Shown here in pieces: positions 56,239 to 64,000 of a DNA stretch of 64,000 nucleotides. Under the pieces are notes generated by a model. It was not told the origin of the DNA. It did not search any database and saw only the letters and a program-made list of their open reading frames with translations. Within the stretch, counting starts at the first letter, position 1. Each line of letters starts with the position of its first letter. The stretch lies in the NCBI RefSeq assembly GCF_900582625.1, contig NZ_UTIQ01000001.1, positions 620,001 to 684,000 of the forward strand, in the 5' to 3' direction. The stretch comes from Pseudomonas viridiflava (GTDB lineage Bacteria > Pseudomonadota > Gammaproteobacteria > Pseudomonadales > Pseudomonadaceae). Made by a program: the position numbers and the translations under genes.

Positions 56239-57015
56239 TCAGCGAGTGATGCCGCGAGAGGAGGCTTTGATGGAGTCGATAAACACGGCGACTTCCGGGT
56301 ATTGAGCAGCCGAATCGGCGAGATCAGCGAGCGCCTTGTCGACGGTCAGTCCCTGGCGATACACCACTTTATAAGCACGACGCAGAGCCTGAATCGCTTC
56401 TTCGCTGAAACCGCGACGACGCATGCCTTCAAAGTTCATGCTGCGCGCTTCAGCCGGGTTGCCGAATACGGTGACGTAGGCCGGCACGTCTTTGCCAATC
56501 GCCGTGCCCATGCCGGAAAAGCTGTGGGCGCCGATGTGGCAGAACTGATGCACCAGGGTGAAGCCGGACAGAATCGCCCAGTCGTCCACATGCACGTGAC
56601 CGGCCAGGGCGGTGTTGTTGACCAGAATGCAGTGGTTGCCGATGACGCTGTCGTGACCGATATGGGCATACGCCATGATCAGGTTGTGATCGCCGATGGT
56701 GGTTTCGGCGCGGTCTTGAATGGTGCCACGGTGAATGGTCACGCCTTCGCGGATCACGTTGTGGTCACCGATGACCAGGCGAGTGTCTTCGCCTTTGTAC
56801 TTCAGGTCCGGCGTGTCTTCGCCCACGGACGAAAACTGGTAAATGCGGTTGTGCTTACCAATGCGCGTCGGCCCTTTGAGAATCACGTGGGGCCCGATTA
56901 CCGTGCCCGCACCGATTTCTACACCTGGCCCAACAATCGACCAAGGACCGACTTCGACGTCGTCGGCCAGTTTGGCAGTCGAATCGATGATCGCTCGAGG
57001 GTCAATCAAACTCAT
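56239..57015 (-). CDS. lpxA: UDP-N-acetylglucosamine acyltransferase
   Basis: 258 aa left-handed beta-helix made of hexapeptide repeats through residue 190, then a helical C-terminus. First step of lipid A synthesis. Start overlaps the fabZ stop by four bases. Confidence 0.98.
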   Translation of the reverse strand: MSLIDPRAIIDSTAKLADDVEVGPWSIVGPGVEIGAGTVIGPHVILKGPTRIGKHNRIYQFSSVGEDTPDLKYKGEDTRLVIGDHNVIREGVTIHRGTIQDRAETTIGDHNLIMAYAHIGHDSVIGNHCILVNNTALAGHVHVDDWAILSGFTLVHQFCHIGAHSFSGMGTAIGKDVPAYVTVFGNPAEARSMNFEGMRRRGFSEEAIQALRRAYKVVYRQGLTVDKALADLADSAAQYPEVAVFIDSIKASSRGITR

Positions 57016-57455
57016 AGTTTGCGTTCCGCACAGATGATTTCTGCCGAGCAGACTTCCTTGCCATCAACGCTTGCGCGGCATTCGAATTTCCAGATGCTGC
57101 GCTTGCTGCTGATGAAACGGGCTTCAAGAATCAGCTGGTCGCCCGGGGTCACGGGCTGACGAAAACGCAGCTTATCGGAGCCTACGAAGTAGTAAAGCGT
57201 GCCATCGGCAGGTTTCACGTCGAGCATTTTGAAACCAAGGATGCCGGCGGCTTGGGCCATGGCTTCAATGATCAGCACGCCCGGCATGATCGGGTGCTCA
57301 GGGAAGTGGCCGTTGAAGAAAGGCTCGTTGATGCTGACATTCTTGTAGGCGCGAATGGTCTTGGTGTCTGCCACATCCAAGTCGACCACACGGTCTACCA
57401 GCAGGAACGGGTAGCGGTGCGGCAAGTATTCGCGGATCTGGTTAATGTCCATCAT
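57012..57455 (-). CDS. fabZ: 3-hydroxyacyl-[acyl-carrier-protein] dehydratase FabZ
   Basis: 147 aa hot-dog fold enzyme; catalytic His in [13 protein letters not shown] and Glu in [13 protein letters not shown] at 57455 or 57452 (MMD) cannot be separated by sequence. Links fatty acid and lipid A synthesis. Confidence 0.97.
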   Translation of the reverse strand: MMDINQIREYLPHRYPFLLVDRVVDLDVADTKTIRAYKNVSINEPFFNGHFPEHPIMPGVLIIEAMAQAAGILGFKMLDVKPADGTLYYFVGSDKLRFRQPVTPGDQLILEARFISSKRSIWKFECRASVDGKEVCSAEIICAERKL

Positions 57456-57503
57456 GTTCGGAAAAGCCTGTAAGAGAGGAAGGGGACTGACGAATGCTGT
57501 CAG

Positions 57504-58562
57504 TCACGCATCAGATGAAGCATCGTCGGCCGGGGTCACGGCGGCCAGACGCTTTTCTAGCTGCTGCAGGCGACGGGCCATGTCATCCAGGTTGCGGAAA
57601 CGGGCAGCGCTTTTGCGCCAGTCCGCAGCCGTTTGCATGGCGGTGCCGGAAGAATACGAACCGGGTTCGGTAATGGAACGGGTAACCATGGTCATACCGG
57701 TGACGAACACGCCATCACAAATCTCGATATGCCCGACCAACCCAACGCCGCCGGCAAGCATACAGTGCTTACCGATTTTGGTGCTGCCGGAAATACCCAC
57801 GCAGGCGGCCATGGCGGTGTGATCACCGACCTGGACGTTGTGGGCGATCATGATCTGGTTATCCAGCTTCACGCCGTTACCAATAATGGTGTCGGCCAGC
57901 GCGCCGCGGTCGATGGTGGTGTTGGAGCCAACTTCCACATCGTCGCCCAGCGTGACGCCGCCAATTTGCGCGATCTTCTGCCACACGCCTTTTTCGTTAG
58001 CAAAGCCAAAGCCTTCGCCGCCGATAACAGCGCCCGACTGAATGACCACGCGCTTACCAATGTGCACGTCGTGATACAGCGTCACTCGGGGAGCAAGCCA
58101 ACCGCCCTCGCCGATCACCGTGCGCGCGCCAACAAAGCATTGAGCGCCAACGGTAACGCCGGCCCCAATCTGCGCGCCGCTCTCGATTACCGCGTACGCG
58201 CCAATGCTGGCGGTCGCGTCGATCAGCGCATCGTTAGCTACTACCGCAGTGGCATGCACACCGGCAGCCGCGCGCGGCTTGCGATCAAACAGATGGGAAA
58301 GTTGGGCGTAGGCAAGGTAAGGATTCGGAACGATCAGCGCCGCGCCTGCAAAGCCCTCGGCATCCGCAGCCGTCAGCAGCACCGCGCCGGCTTTGGTGTC
58401 GGCGAGGTATTTGCGGTATTGGGGGTTGGCGAGAAAACTCAGCTGGTCCGGGCCTGCCTCATGCAAGGTGGCCAGGCCGGTGATGCGAGTGTCCTCGGCG
58501 CCACGCAACGTAGCGCCGAGGCGCTCGGCCAGTTGGCCGAGGGAGAAAACCAAAGCTGTCAT
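57504..58562 (-). CDS. lpxD: UDP-3-O-(3-hydroxyacyl)glucosamine N-acyltransferase
   Basis: 352 aa: N-terminal uridine-binding domain, hexapeptide beta-helix (about 110-290) with catalytic His region [16 protein letters not shown], and a C-terminal coiled tail. Third step of lipid A synthesis. Confidence 0.98.
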   Translation of the reverse strand: MTALVFSLGQLAERLGATLRGAEDTRITGLATLHEAGPDQLSFLANPQYRKYLADTKAGAVLLTAADAEGFAGAALIVPNPYLAYAQLSHLFDRKPRAAAGVHATAVVANDALIDATASIGAYAVIESGAQIGAGVTVGAQCFVGARTVIGEGGWLAPRVTLYHDVHIGKRVVIQSGAVIGGEGFGFANEKGVWQKIAQIGGVTLGDDVEVGSNTTIDRGALADTIIGNGVKLDNQIMIAHNVQVGDHTAMAACVGISGSTKIGKHCMLAGGVGLVGHIEICDGVFVTGMTMVTRSITEPGSYSSGTAMQTAADWRKSAARFRNLDDMARRLQQLEKRLAAVTPADDASSDA

Positions 58563-58564
58563 GA

Positions 58565-59068
58565 TTAACGCGACTGGTTCATGCGCTCGATGACTTGGCG
58601 GGTGATGTCGTACTGAGGTTTGACATCGATCACCGCACCGCGCTCCAGCACCAGATCGAAGGCGCCATTTTTGATGACGTCCTCAACGGCCTTATCCAGA
58701 GTTGGCTTCAGCTTTTTCAGCATTTCACGGTCAGCAGCGGCTTTGGCTTCGTTCAGTTCTTTGGACTGGAACTGGAAGTCGCGGGCCTTTTGCTTGAACT
58801 CAAGCTCCAGACGCTCACGCTCGCCTTGCTGCATTTTCTCGCCTTCTTTAACCAGACGATCCTGGATGCTTTTGGCACTGGTTTCCAAGGACTTGAGCTT
58901 GGTCAGCTGAGGGCCGAACTTCTTCTCGGCATCAACGGCGTACTTCTTCGCCGCGTCCGATTCGAGCAGCGCCTGCTGATAGTTCAGCACGGCAATTTTC
59001 ATGTCGGCGAAAGCCGGACCTGCCAGAACGGCAGCACTTAACAACACCAACTGAATCAACTTGCGCAC
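58565..59068 (-). CDS. ompH: periplasmic chaperone OmpH/Skp
   Basis: 167 aa from GTG 59068, placed six bases after AGGAG. Signal peptide ending AGPAFA before DMKIAVLN; then long charged coiled-coil helices. Skp holds unfolded outer-membrane proteins for the BAM complex, encoded just upstream. Confidence 0.95.
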   Translation of the reverse strand: MRKLIQLVLLSAAVLAGPAFADMKIAVLNYQQALLESDAAKKYAVDAEKKFGPQLTKLKSLETSAKSIQDRLVKEGEKMQQGERERLELEFKQKARDFQFQSKELNEAKAAADREMLKKLKPTLDKAVEDVIKNGAFDLVLERGAVIDVKPQYDITRQVIERMNQSR

Positions 59069-59104
59069 GATGTACTCCTGCAAAACTGTTGTGTGATCAG
59101 GTAA

Positions 59105-61486
59105 TTAGAAAGTCTGACCGAGAGAGAACTGGAACACTTGTGTATCTGCATCGTCCGGCTTCTTGATTGGCATGGCCAAGCTGAAGCTGAGCGGACCCAG
59201 CGCAGTAATCCAGGTCACGCCAACACCCACGGAGCTGGCCAGACTGCTCAGGTCGAGATCGCAACCGCTGTCCCCACGATTTTTCTGCGTGGAGCTGCAG
59301 TTGGTGTCGAACACATTACCCACATCCCAGAACAACGAGGTACGCAGGGAACGCTGGTCTTTCACGAAAGGCAGCGGGAACAGGTATTCCGCACCACCTT
59401 GGATCAACACGTTACCGCCGAACGGCAGCGGATCTTGGTCCGGGTCGGTGTAGCGACCGTATTTGTCGCGACCGCCGCCCGGCACGAAGCTCGGCGTACT
59501 GCGCGGGCCGAGACTGCTGTCTTCGAAACCGCGAACCGAGTTGAAACCACCGGCGTAGTAGTTCTCGTAGAACGGCAGGCCGGAGGTGGAACCGTAGCCG
59601 TCGCCATAACCGAGTTCGGTATGGAAACGCATGGTGGTGTTGGTGGTCAGCGGCGCGAAGATCTGCGCGCGGTAGTCCAACTTAAAGAAGGACAAGTCGC
59701 TGCCTGGGATGGTGCTTTCCAGTACCAGGCTTTGCGAGTGACCGCGGTTGGCAAGTACGCCACGGTTCAGGGTGGACTCAGACCAGCCGACGGAGCCTTT
59801 GAAGTTGAGGAAACTGTCGCCTTCCTGCTCGAGGAAGGTGATGATTTCGTCGACGGTGTAGTCACCGGTTTTGATCTCATCTTCCTGCGCCGTCAAACCA
59901 AAGGTCAGGCGCGCTGTTTCGCTGATCGGGTAACCGATGCTCACGCCACCACCGTAGCTGTCTACTGCATAGCTGGATACGTCGGTATCGAGCTCATCAT
60001 AGTCAGTGGTGCGGTAGAAGGCGTTGTAACCCAGGCTCACGCCATCGACGGTCCAGTAGGGGTCAACAAAGCCGAAGTTATAGCGGGTTTGGTATTCGCT
60101 GCGGGTCAAACCAATGCTGACCTTGTTACCGGTACCCAGGAAGTTGTTCTGGCTGATCGAACCACCGAGGATCAGACCGGCGTTCTGGGCGAAACCGACG
60201 CTGGCGGTGATCGAGCCGGAGGCTTGTTCTTCCACGCTGTAGTTCACGTCAACCTGGTCGTCGGTGCCCGGCACTTGCGGCGTTTCGACGTTCACTTCTT
60301 TAAAGAAGCCCAGACGTTCAAGACGGGTTTTCGATTGGTCGATCAGATAAGTAGAAGCCCAACCACCTTCCATCTGACGCATTTCACGACGCAGCACTTC
60401 GTCTTCGGACTTGGTGTTGCCGCGGAAGTTGATGCGGTTTACGTAAGCGCGCTTGCCAGGGTTAACGGCAAAGGTGATCGATACGGTGTGGTCATCATCG
60501 TGAGCTTCGGGTACGCCGTTGACGTTGGCGAAGGTGTAACCCTCGTTACCCAGGCGGCGGGTGATCAGCTCGGAGGTGGTGGTCATCAGCTTGCGCGAGA
60601 ACACCTGACCTTTCTTCACCAGCAACAGCGCTTTGACTTCGTCCTCAGGCACTTTGAGGTCACCGCTGAGCTTCACTTCACGAACGCTGTACTTCTGGCC
60701 TTCATCAACGTTGACGGTGATGTAGACGTGCTTCTTGTCCGGGGTGATGGATACCTGCGTGGAGGAGATATCCATATTGATGTAGCCGCGGTCCAGGTAG
60801 TAGGAGCGCAGACGCTCCAAGTCACCGGAAAGCTTTTCGCGGGCGTACTTGTCGTCGTTCTTGAAGAACGACAGCCAGTTGGTGGTTTTCAGTTCGAACA
60901 GATCAACCAGGTCTTCATCCGGGAACACGGTATTACCCACCACGTTGATGTGCTGGATGGCCGCCACGGTGCCTTCGTTGATGTTGATCTTCAGCGCGAC
61001 GCGGTTGCGCGGCTGGGGAATAACTTCTGCTTCAATCTCGGCCGAGTAGCGGCCCTGAGCCACGTACTGACGCTGCAGTTCGTTACGCACGCCTTCGAGG
61101 GTGGCGCGCTGGAAGATTTCGCCTTCGGACAGACCGGACTGGTTGAGACCTTTAAGGAGGTCTTCACTGGTGATGGCCTTGTTACCTTCGATTTCGATGC
61201 TGGAAATCGACGGGCGCTCAACCACGGTGATGACCAGCACGTTGCCGTCACGACCCAACTGAATGTCTTGGAAAAAACCGGTTTTGAACAGCGAGCGGGT
61301 GGCTTCGACCAGTTGGCGGTCGTCAGCGGTTTCACCTACGTTCAGGGGCAAGGCGCCGAACACGCTGCCGGCGGAAACCCGCTGCAGGCCGTTGACGCGG
61401 ATATCGGAGATGGTGAAGGACTCGGCGTGAACTTCGGCGATCATCAGTGCGAAGAGCACCACAGGTAGCAGCAGCAGACGTTTCAT
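59105..61486 (-). CDS. bamA: outer-membrane assembly factor BamA
   Basis: 793 aa. Signal peptide ending AEVHA, five POTRA domains (about 23-420), 16-strand barrel with the VRGF(E) motif of the Omp85 family (FNSVRGFEDSSLGPRS) and C-terminal Phe (FSLGQTF). Core of the BAM machine. Confidence 0.99.
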   Translation of the reverse strand: MKRLLLLPVVLFALMIAEVHAESFTISDIRVNGLQRVSAGSVFGALPLNVGETADDRQLVEATRSLFKTGFFQDIQLGRDGNVLVITVVERPSISSIEIEGNKAITSEDLLKGLNQSGLSEGEIFQRATLEGVRNELQRQYVAQGRYSAEIEAEVIPQPRNRVALKININEGTVAAIQHINVVGNTVFPDEDLVDLFELKTTNWLSFFKNDDKYAREKLSGDLERLRSYYLDRGYINMDISSTQVSITPDKKHVYITVNVDEGQKYSVREVKLSGDLKVPEDEVKALLLVKKGQVFSRKLMTTTSELITRRLGNEGYTFANVNGVPEAHDDDHTVSITFAVNPGKRAYVNRINFRGNTKSEDEVLRREMRQMEGGWASTYLIDQSKTRLERLGFFKEVNVETPQVPGTDDQVDVNYSVEEQASGSITASVGFAQNAGLILGGSISQNNFLGTGNKVSIGLTRSEYQTRYNFGFVDPYWTVDGVSLGYNAFYRTTDYDELDTDVSSYAVDSYGGGVSIGYPISETARLTFGLTAQEDEIKTGDYTVDEIITFLEQEGDSFLNFKGSVGWSESTLNRGVLANRGHSQSLVLESTIPGSDLSFFKLDYRAQIFAPLTTNTTMRFHTELGYGDGYGSTSGLPFYENYYAGGFNSVRGFEDSSLGPRSTPSFVPGGGRDKYGRYTDPDQDPLPFGGNVLIQGGAEYLFPLPFVKDQRSLRTSLFWDVGNVFDTNCSSTQKNRGDSGCDLDLSSLASSVGVGVTWITALGPLSFSLAMPIKKPDDADTQVFQFSLGQTF

Positions 61487-61514
61487 GAAGTCCTTTCTTA
61501 TTCCAACTGACGAT

Positions 61515-61545
61515 AAAAAATCTGCCGCAATTGCGGCACTTTTTG
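61515..61545. terminator. hairpin between rseP and bamA
   Basis: TGCCGCAATTGCGGCA perfect palindrome with A-run and T-run flanks. On the minus strand it lies 30 bp before bamA and ends in GATTTTTTATC, so it can partly terminate or attenuate read-through from rseP. Confidence 0.7.
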
Positions 61546-61574
61546 TAATTCGGTGAACGGTGTTTCGCTGAAAC

Positions 61575-62933
61575 TTAGAACCGGCTCAAGTCATTAACGA
61601 GCGCCAGCAGCATCACGCCAACCACCAGACTGATGCCGATCTGCATCCCCCACCCCTGCACTCGCTCTGACACTGGACGACCACGCACCCATTCAATCAG
61701 ATAGAAAAGCAAGTGCCCCCCATCAAGCACGGGAATCGGCAACAGATTGAGAACCCCCAGACTAATGCTCAGGTAAGCCAGGAAATTCAGAAAATCCCCT
61801 AGGCCGGACTGGGCCGAAGCGCCCGCCACTTTAGCAATGGTTATCGGCCCGCTCAAGTTTTTTACCGAGAGCTGGCCAAAGAGCATTTTCTTCAGTGAAT
61901 CAAGGGTCAAGAGGCTCATCGTCCAGGTGCGATTAAGCGCCTGGGAGACAGATTCCAGTGGACCAAAGCTAACTTCGCGCAGCATATCGGCCGGCCATTC
62001 ACCGCCCTGCACACCCGCACCGAGATAGCCCGACTGGGCCTTGTCGTTGCCTTTGGACGCCAGTGTGACGGGCACTTCCAGCGATTGGCCGTCGCGCTGA
62101 ATAGCCAGCACAACGCGCTGACCGGCACGCGGACGAACACCGTCGACCAATTGCTGCCAGTCGCTCAACGCCGCGCCATCAAGGCTCAGCAGCCGGTCAC
62201 CGACTTTCAGGCCGGCAGCTTGCGCCGGGCCATCAGGATCAAGCGTGGCCAATATTGGCTCAAGCACCGGGCGCCATGGACGAATGCCCAGTGACGAAAT
62301 CGGGTCCGGCTCATCCGCGCCTTTTAGCCAGTCTTGCAACTGAACCTGATAAGCCGTCTCGGTGGTCGAACCCGGCTCACGCACCTGAACGGAAATTTGC
62401 CCGGTCTCGCCCAATCGGCGGACCAACTGCAGACCAATCGCACTCCAGCCACTGGTGCGTTCACCATCAACCGCCAGAATTTCCTGACCGCTTTTCAGAC
62501 CCGCCTGAGCCGCCAGGCTCTGCGGCTCGACAGCACCGATCACGGGGCGAACCTGCTGGCTGCCCATCATGGCCAGAATCCAGAAGAAGAAGATGGCCAG
62601 CAGGAAGTTGGCGATCGGCCCGGCAGAAACAATGGCGATGCGCTGCAGCACCGGCTTGCGGTTAAAGGTGAAAGGAAGATCTTCAGGAGCGATGATCGCG
62701 TCTGTCTCGCGCTCATCGAGCATTTTCACGTAGCCGCCCAGCGGGATGGCGGCCACAACAAATTCGGTGCCGTGACGGTCATGCCAGCGCACCAGGGGCG
62801 TGCCGAAACCTACGGAGAAACGCAGCACCTTCACACCACAGCGTCGAGCGACCCAGAAATGGCCGAACTCGTGGAAGGTAACCAGCACGCCCAGGGCGAC
62901 CAGCAGGCCGCAAACCATATACAGCATGTTCAT
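61575..62933 (-). CDS. rseP: site-2 intramembrane protease RseP (MucP)
   Basis: 452 aa. Zinc-protease motif HEFGH (H21, E22, H25), two PDZ domains (about 110-280), second active-site motif LDGGHLL near the C-terminus, four membrane helices. Cleaves the anti-sigma factor MucA/RseA and signal peptides. GGAGG seven bases before the ATG at 62933. Confidence 0.97.
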   Translation of the reverse strand: MNMLYMVCGLLVALGVLVTFHEFGHFWVARRCGVKVLRFSVGFGTPLVRWHDRHGTEFVVAAIPLGGYVKMLDERETDAIIAPEDLPFTFNRKPVLQRIAIVSAGPIANFLLAIFFFWILAMMGSQQVRPVIGAVEPQSLAAQAGLKSGQEILAVDGERTSGWSAIGLQLVRRLGETGQISVQVREPGSTTETAYQVQLQDWLKGADEPDPISSLGIRPWRPVLEPILATLDPDGPAQAAGLKVGDRLLSLDGAALSDWQQLVDGVRPRAGQRVVLAIQRDGQSLEVPVTLASKGNDKAQSGYLGAGVQGGEWPADMLREVSFGPLESVSQALNRTWTMSLLTLDSLKKMLFGQLSVKNLSGPITIAKVAGASAQSGLGDFLNFLAYLSISLGVLNLLPIPVLDGGHLLFYLIEWVRGRPVSERVQGWGMQIGISLVVGVMLLALVNDLSRF

Positions 62934-62948
62934 TTACATCCTCCGGGT

Positions 62949-64000
62949 TTAGCGCCCGTGGTGACTCAACCAATGCTCAGCTTGGACGCGCGCACTGGCG
63001 TCGGCCGCCAGTACGGCGTCGAGACTGTCTACCGGCACCGCCGGCTGAGCATTCAAGACCGCGTCAATCATACTCGCGATCTCTGGGAAACAAATGCGCC
63101 GCTCGAGGAACGCCGCCACCGCCACTTCGTTTGCCGCGTTCAATACAGCGGGCGCCGTTCCGCCGGCTTCGGCAGCCTGGCGCGCCAGGCGCAAACAAGG
63201 GAAGCGCTGCTCGTCGGGCGGCAGGAAATCCAGACGGGCGATGGCGAAGAGATCCAGTGGCAATACACCAGAGTCGATGCGTTCAGGCCAGGCCAAGGCG
63301 TGACTGATGGGTGTGCGCATATCAGGATTGCCCAACTGCGCCAACACCGAGCCATCGACATAATCGACCAGCGAGTGAATAACGCTTTGCGGGTGGATCA
63401 CCACCTCGACCTTCGAGGGCGGTGCGTCGAACAGCCAGCACGCTTCAATCAGCTCAAGGCCTTTGTTCATCATGCTGGCGGAGTCGACGGAAATTTTCCG
63501 GCCCATGGACCAGTTCGGGTGAGCGCAGGCTTGCTCAGGGGTCACGTGCTGAAGATCACCCAACGGCGTCTGACGGAACGGACCACCCGAAGCGGTCAAT
63601 AGAATTCTGCGCACGCCTACGTTATTGAGACCGCGCGCGTAGTCAGTGGGCAGGCATTGGAAGATCGCGTTGTGTTCGCTGTCGATCGGCAGCAACACGG
63701 CGCCGTTTTTGCGCACCGCTTGCATAAACAGCGCACCGGACATGACCAGCGCTTCTTTATTGGCGAGCAATACTTTCTTGCCCGCTTCGACTGCCGCCAG
63801 CGTCGGCTTCAAACCCGCCGCACCGACGATGGCCGCCATAACTGCATCAACCTCGGGGTGCGCCGCCACTTCACAAAGGCCGCCCTCCCCTTCCAGCACC
63901 TGAGTGGCCAGACCTGCAGCCTGCAGCGCGGAGCGCAGGCCGTTGGCGGCGACTGCATCGGCGACCACGGCGTAGCGCGGGCGATGGAGCAGGCACAACG
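62949..64000 (-). CDS. dxr: 1-deoxy-D-xylulose 5-phosphate reductoisomerase, 5' end cut by the window
   Basis: About 350 C-terminal residues are visible; the N-terminal roughly 45-50 residues with the NADPH GATGSIG motif lie beyond the right edge. Conserved [26 protein letters not shown] and LTASGGPFR are present. First committed MEP step, complementing ispD and ispF in this window. Stop TAA is 16 bp before rseP. Confidence 0.96.
   Translation of the reverse strand, partial: LCLLHRPRYAVVADAVAANGLRSALQAAGLATQVLEGEGGLCEVAAHPEVDAVMAAIVGAAGLKPTLAAVEAGKKVLLANKEALVMSGALFMQAVRKNGAVLLPIDSEHNAIFQCLPTDYARGLNNVGVRRILLTASGGPFRQTPLGDLQHVTPEQACAHPNWSMGRKISVDSASMMNKGLELIEACWLFDAPPSKVEVVIHPQSVIHSLVDYVDGSVLAQLGNPDMRTPISHALAWPERIDSGVLPLDLFAIARLDFLPPDEQRFPCLRLARQAAEAGGTAPAVLNAANEVAVAAFLERRICFPEIASMIDAVLNAQPAVPVDSLDAVLAADASARVQAEHWLSHHGR

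Noticed and set aside
59138..61468. Very long open frame on the plus strand opposite bamA (776 codons)
   Set aside because: It is the complement of a certain gene in GC-rich DNA with strong third-position bias; it has no ribosome binding site, signal or recognisable motif. The same applies to open frames opposite pyrG, dnaE and eno.

Overview
This 64 kb window is chromosomal DNA from a Pseudomonas of the fluorescens/putida type. The evidence is the high-GC gammaproteobacterial coding style, GacS, an rsmZ sRNA with its GacA box between fdxA and rpoS, ErdR, FinR next to fpr, GfnR next to adhC-fghA, and many Pseudomonas REP elements. Gene order matches several blocks known from P. aeruginosa (rlmD-cysM-gacS; mprF-virJ-cybB-kup-rimO; recX-recA-cinA-mutS-fdxA-rsmZ-rpoS-nlpD-pcm-surE-truD-ispF; ispD through dxr), joined in a different arrangement. 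I see no prophage, CRISPR array, insertion sequence or plasmid gene.

Left part (1-23 kb): the 5' part of rlmD and cysM (minus strand); the global sensor kinase gacS; a small CxxC protein and a META lipoprotein; a repeat-filled gap; dinB; two identical initiator tRNA genes, each with its own promoter and terminator; the probable alanyl-phosphatidylglycerol synthase/hydrolase pair mprF-virJ; cytochrome b561; kup; rimO; a VOC protein; an RsuA/RluF-like protein without the usual catalytic Asp; a YehS protein; an RhlG-like reductase; trmO flanked by an inverted pair of structured repeats; and the divergent fpr/finR pair.

Middle part (22-43 kb): dgkA, erdR, a DMT transporter, a DTW-domain tRNA modifier, a FadL-type porin, a secreted small protein and a LOG-family protein. 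Then comes the DNA repair group recX-recA-cinA (minus) with mutS (plus), followed by fdxA, rsmZ, and the minus-strand rpoS-nlpD-pcm-surE-truD-ispF cluster. The glutathione-dependent formaldehyde detoxification genes fghA-adhC lie divergent from their LysR regulator.

Right part (43-64 kb): an essentially continuous minus-strand housekeeping run: ispD-ftsB, eno, kdsA-pyrG, tilS-accA-dnaE, rnhB-lpxB-lpxA-fabZ-lpxD-ompH-bamA-rseP-dxr. It supplies isoprenoids, KDO and lipid A, fatty acids, outer-membrane assembly, CTP and the replicative polymerase. dxr runs off the right edge.

The regulatory theme is the Gac/Rsm pathway: GacS is near the left end, and its output RNA rsmZ, with a GacA box, is about 30 kb away beside rpoS. 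The least explained items are: (1) two 70-nt repeats around trmO whose helix arms differ in sequence but covary to keep the same fold; (2) an intrinsic-terminator-like hairpin whose T-run touches the trmO start codon; (3) the pseudouridine synthase homologue with Gln at the catalytic Asp position; (4) a 28-bp perfect palindrome with nested hairpins between cybB and kup.
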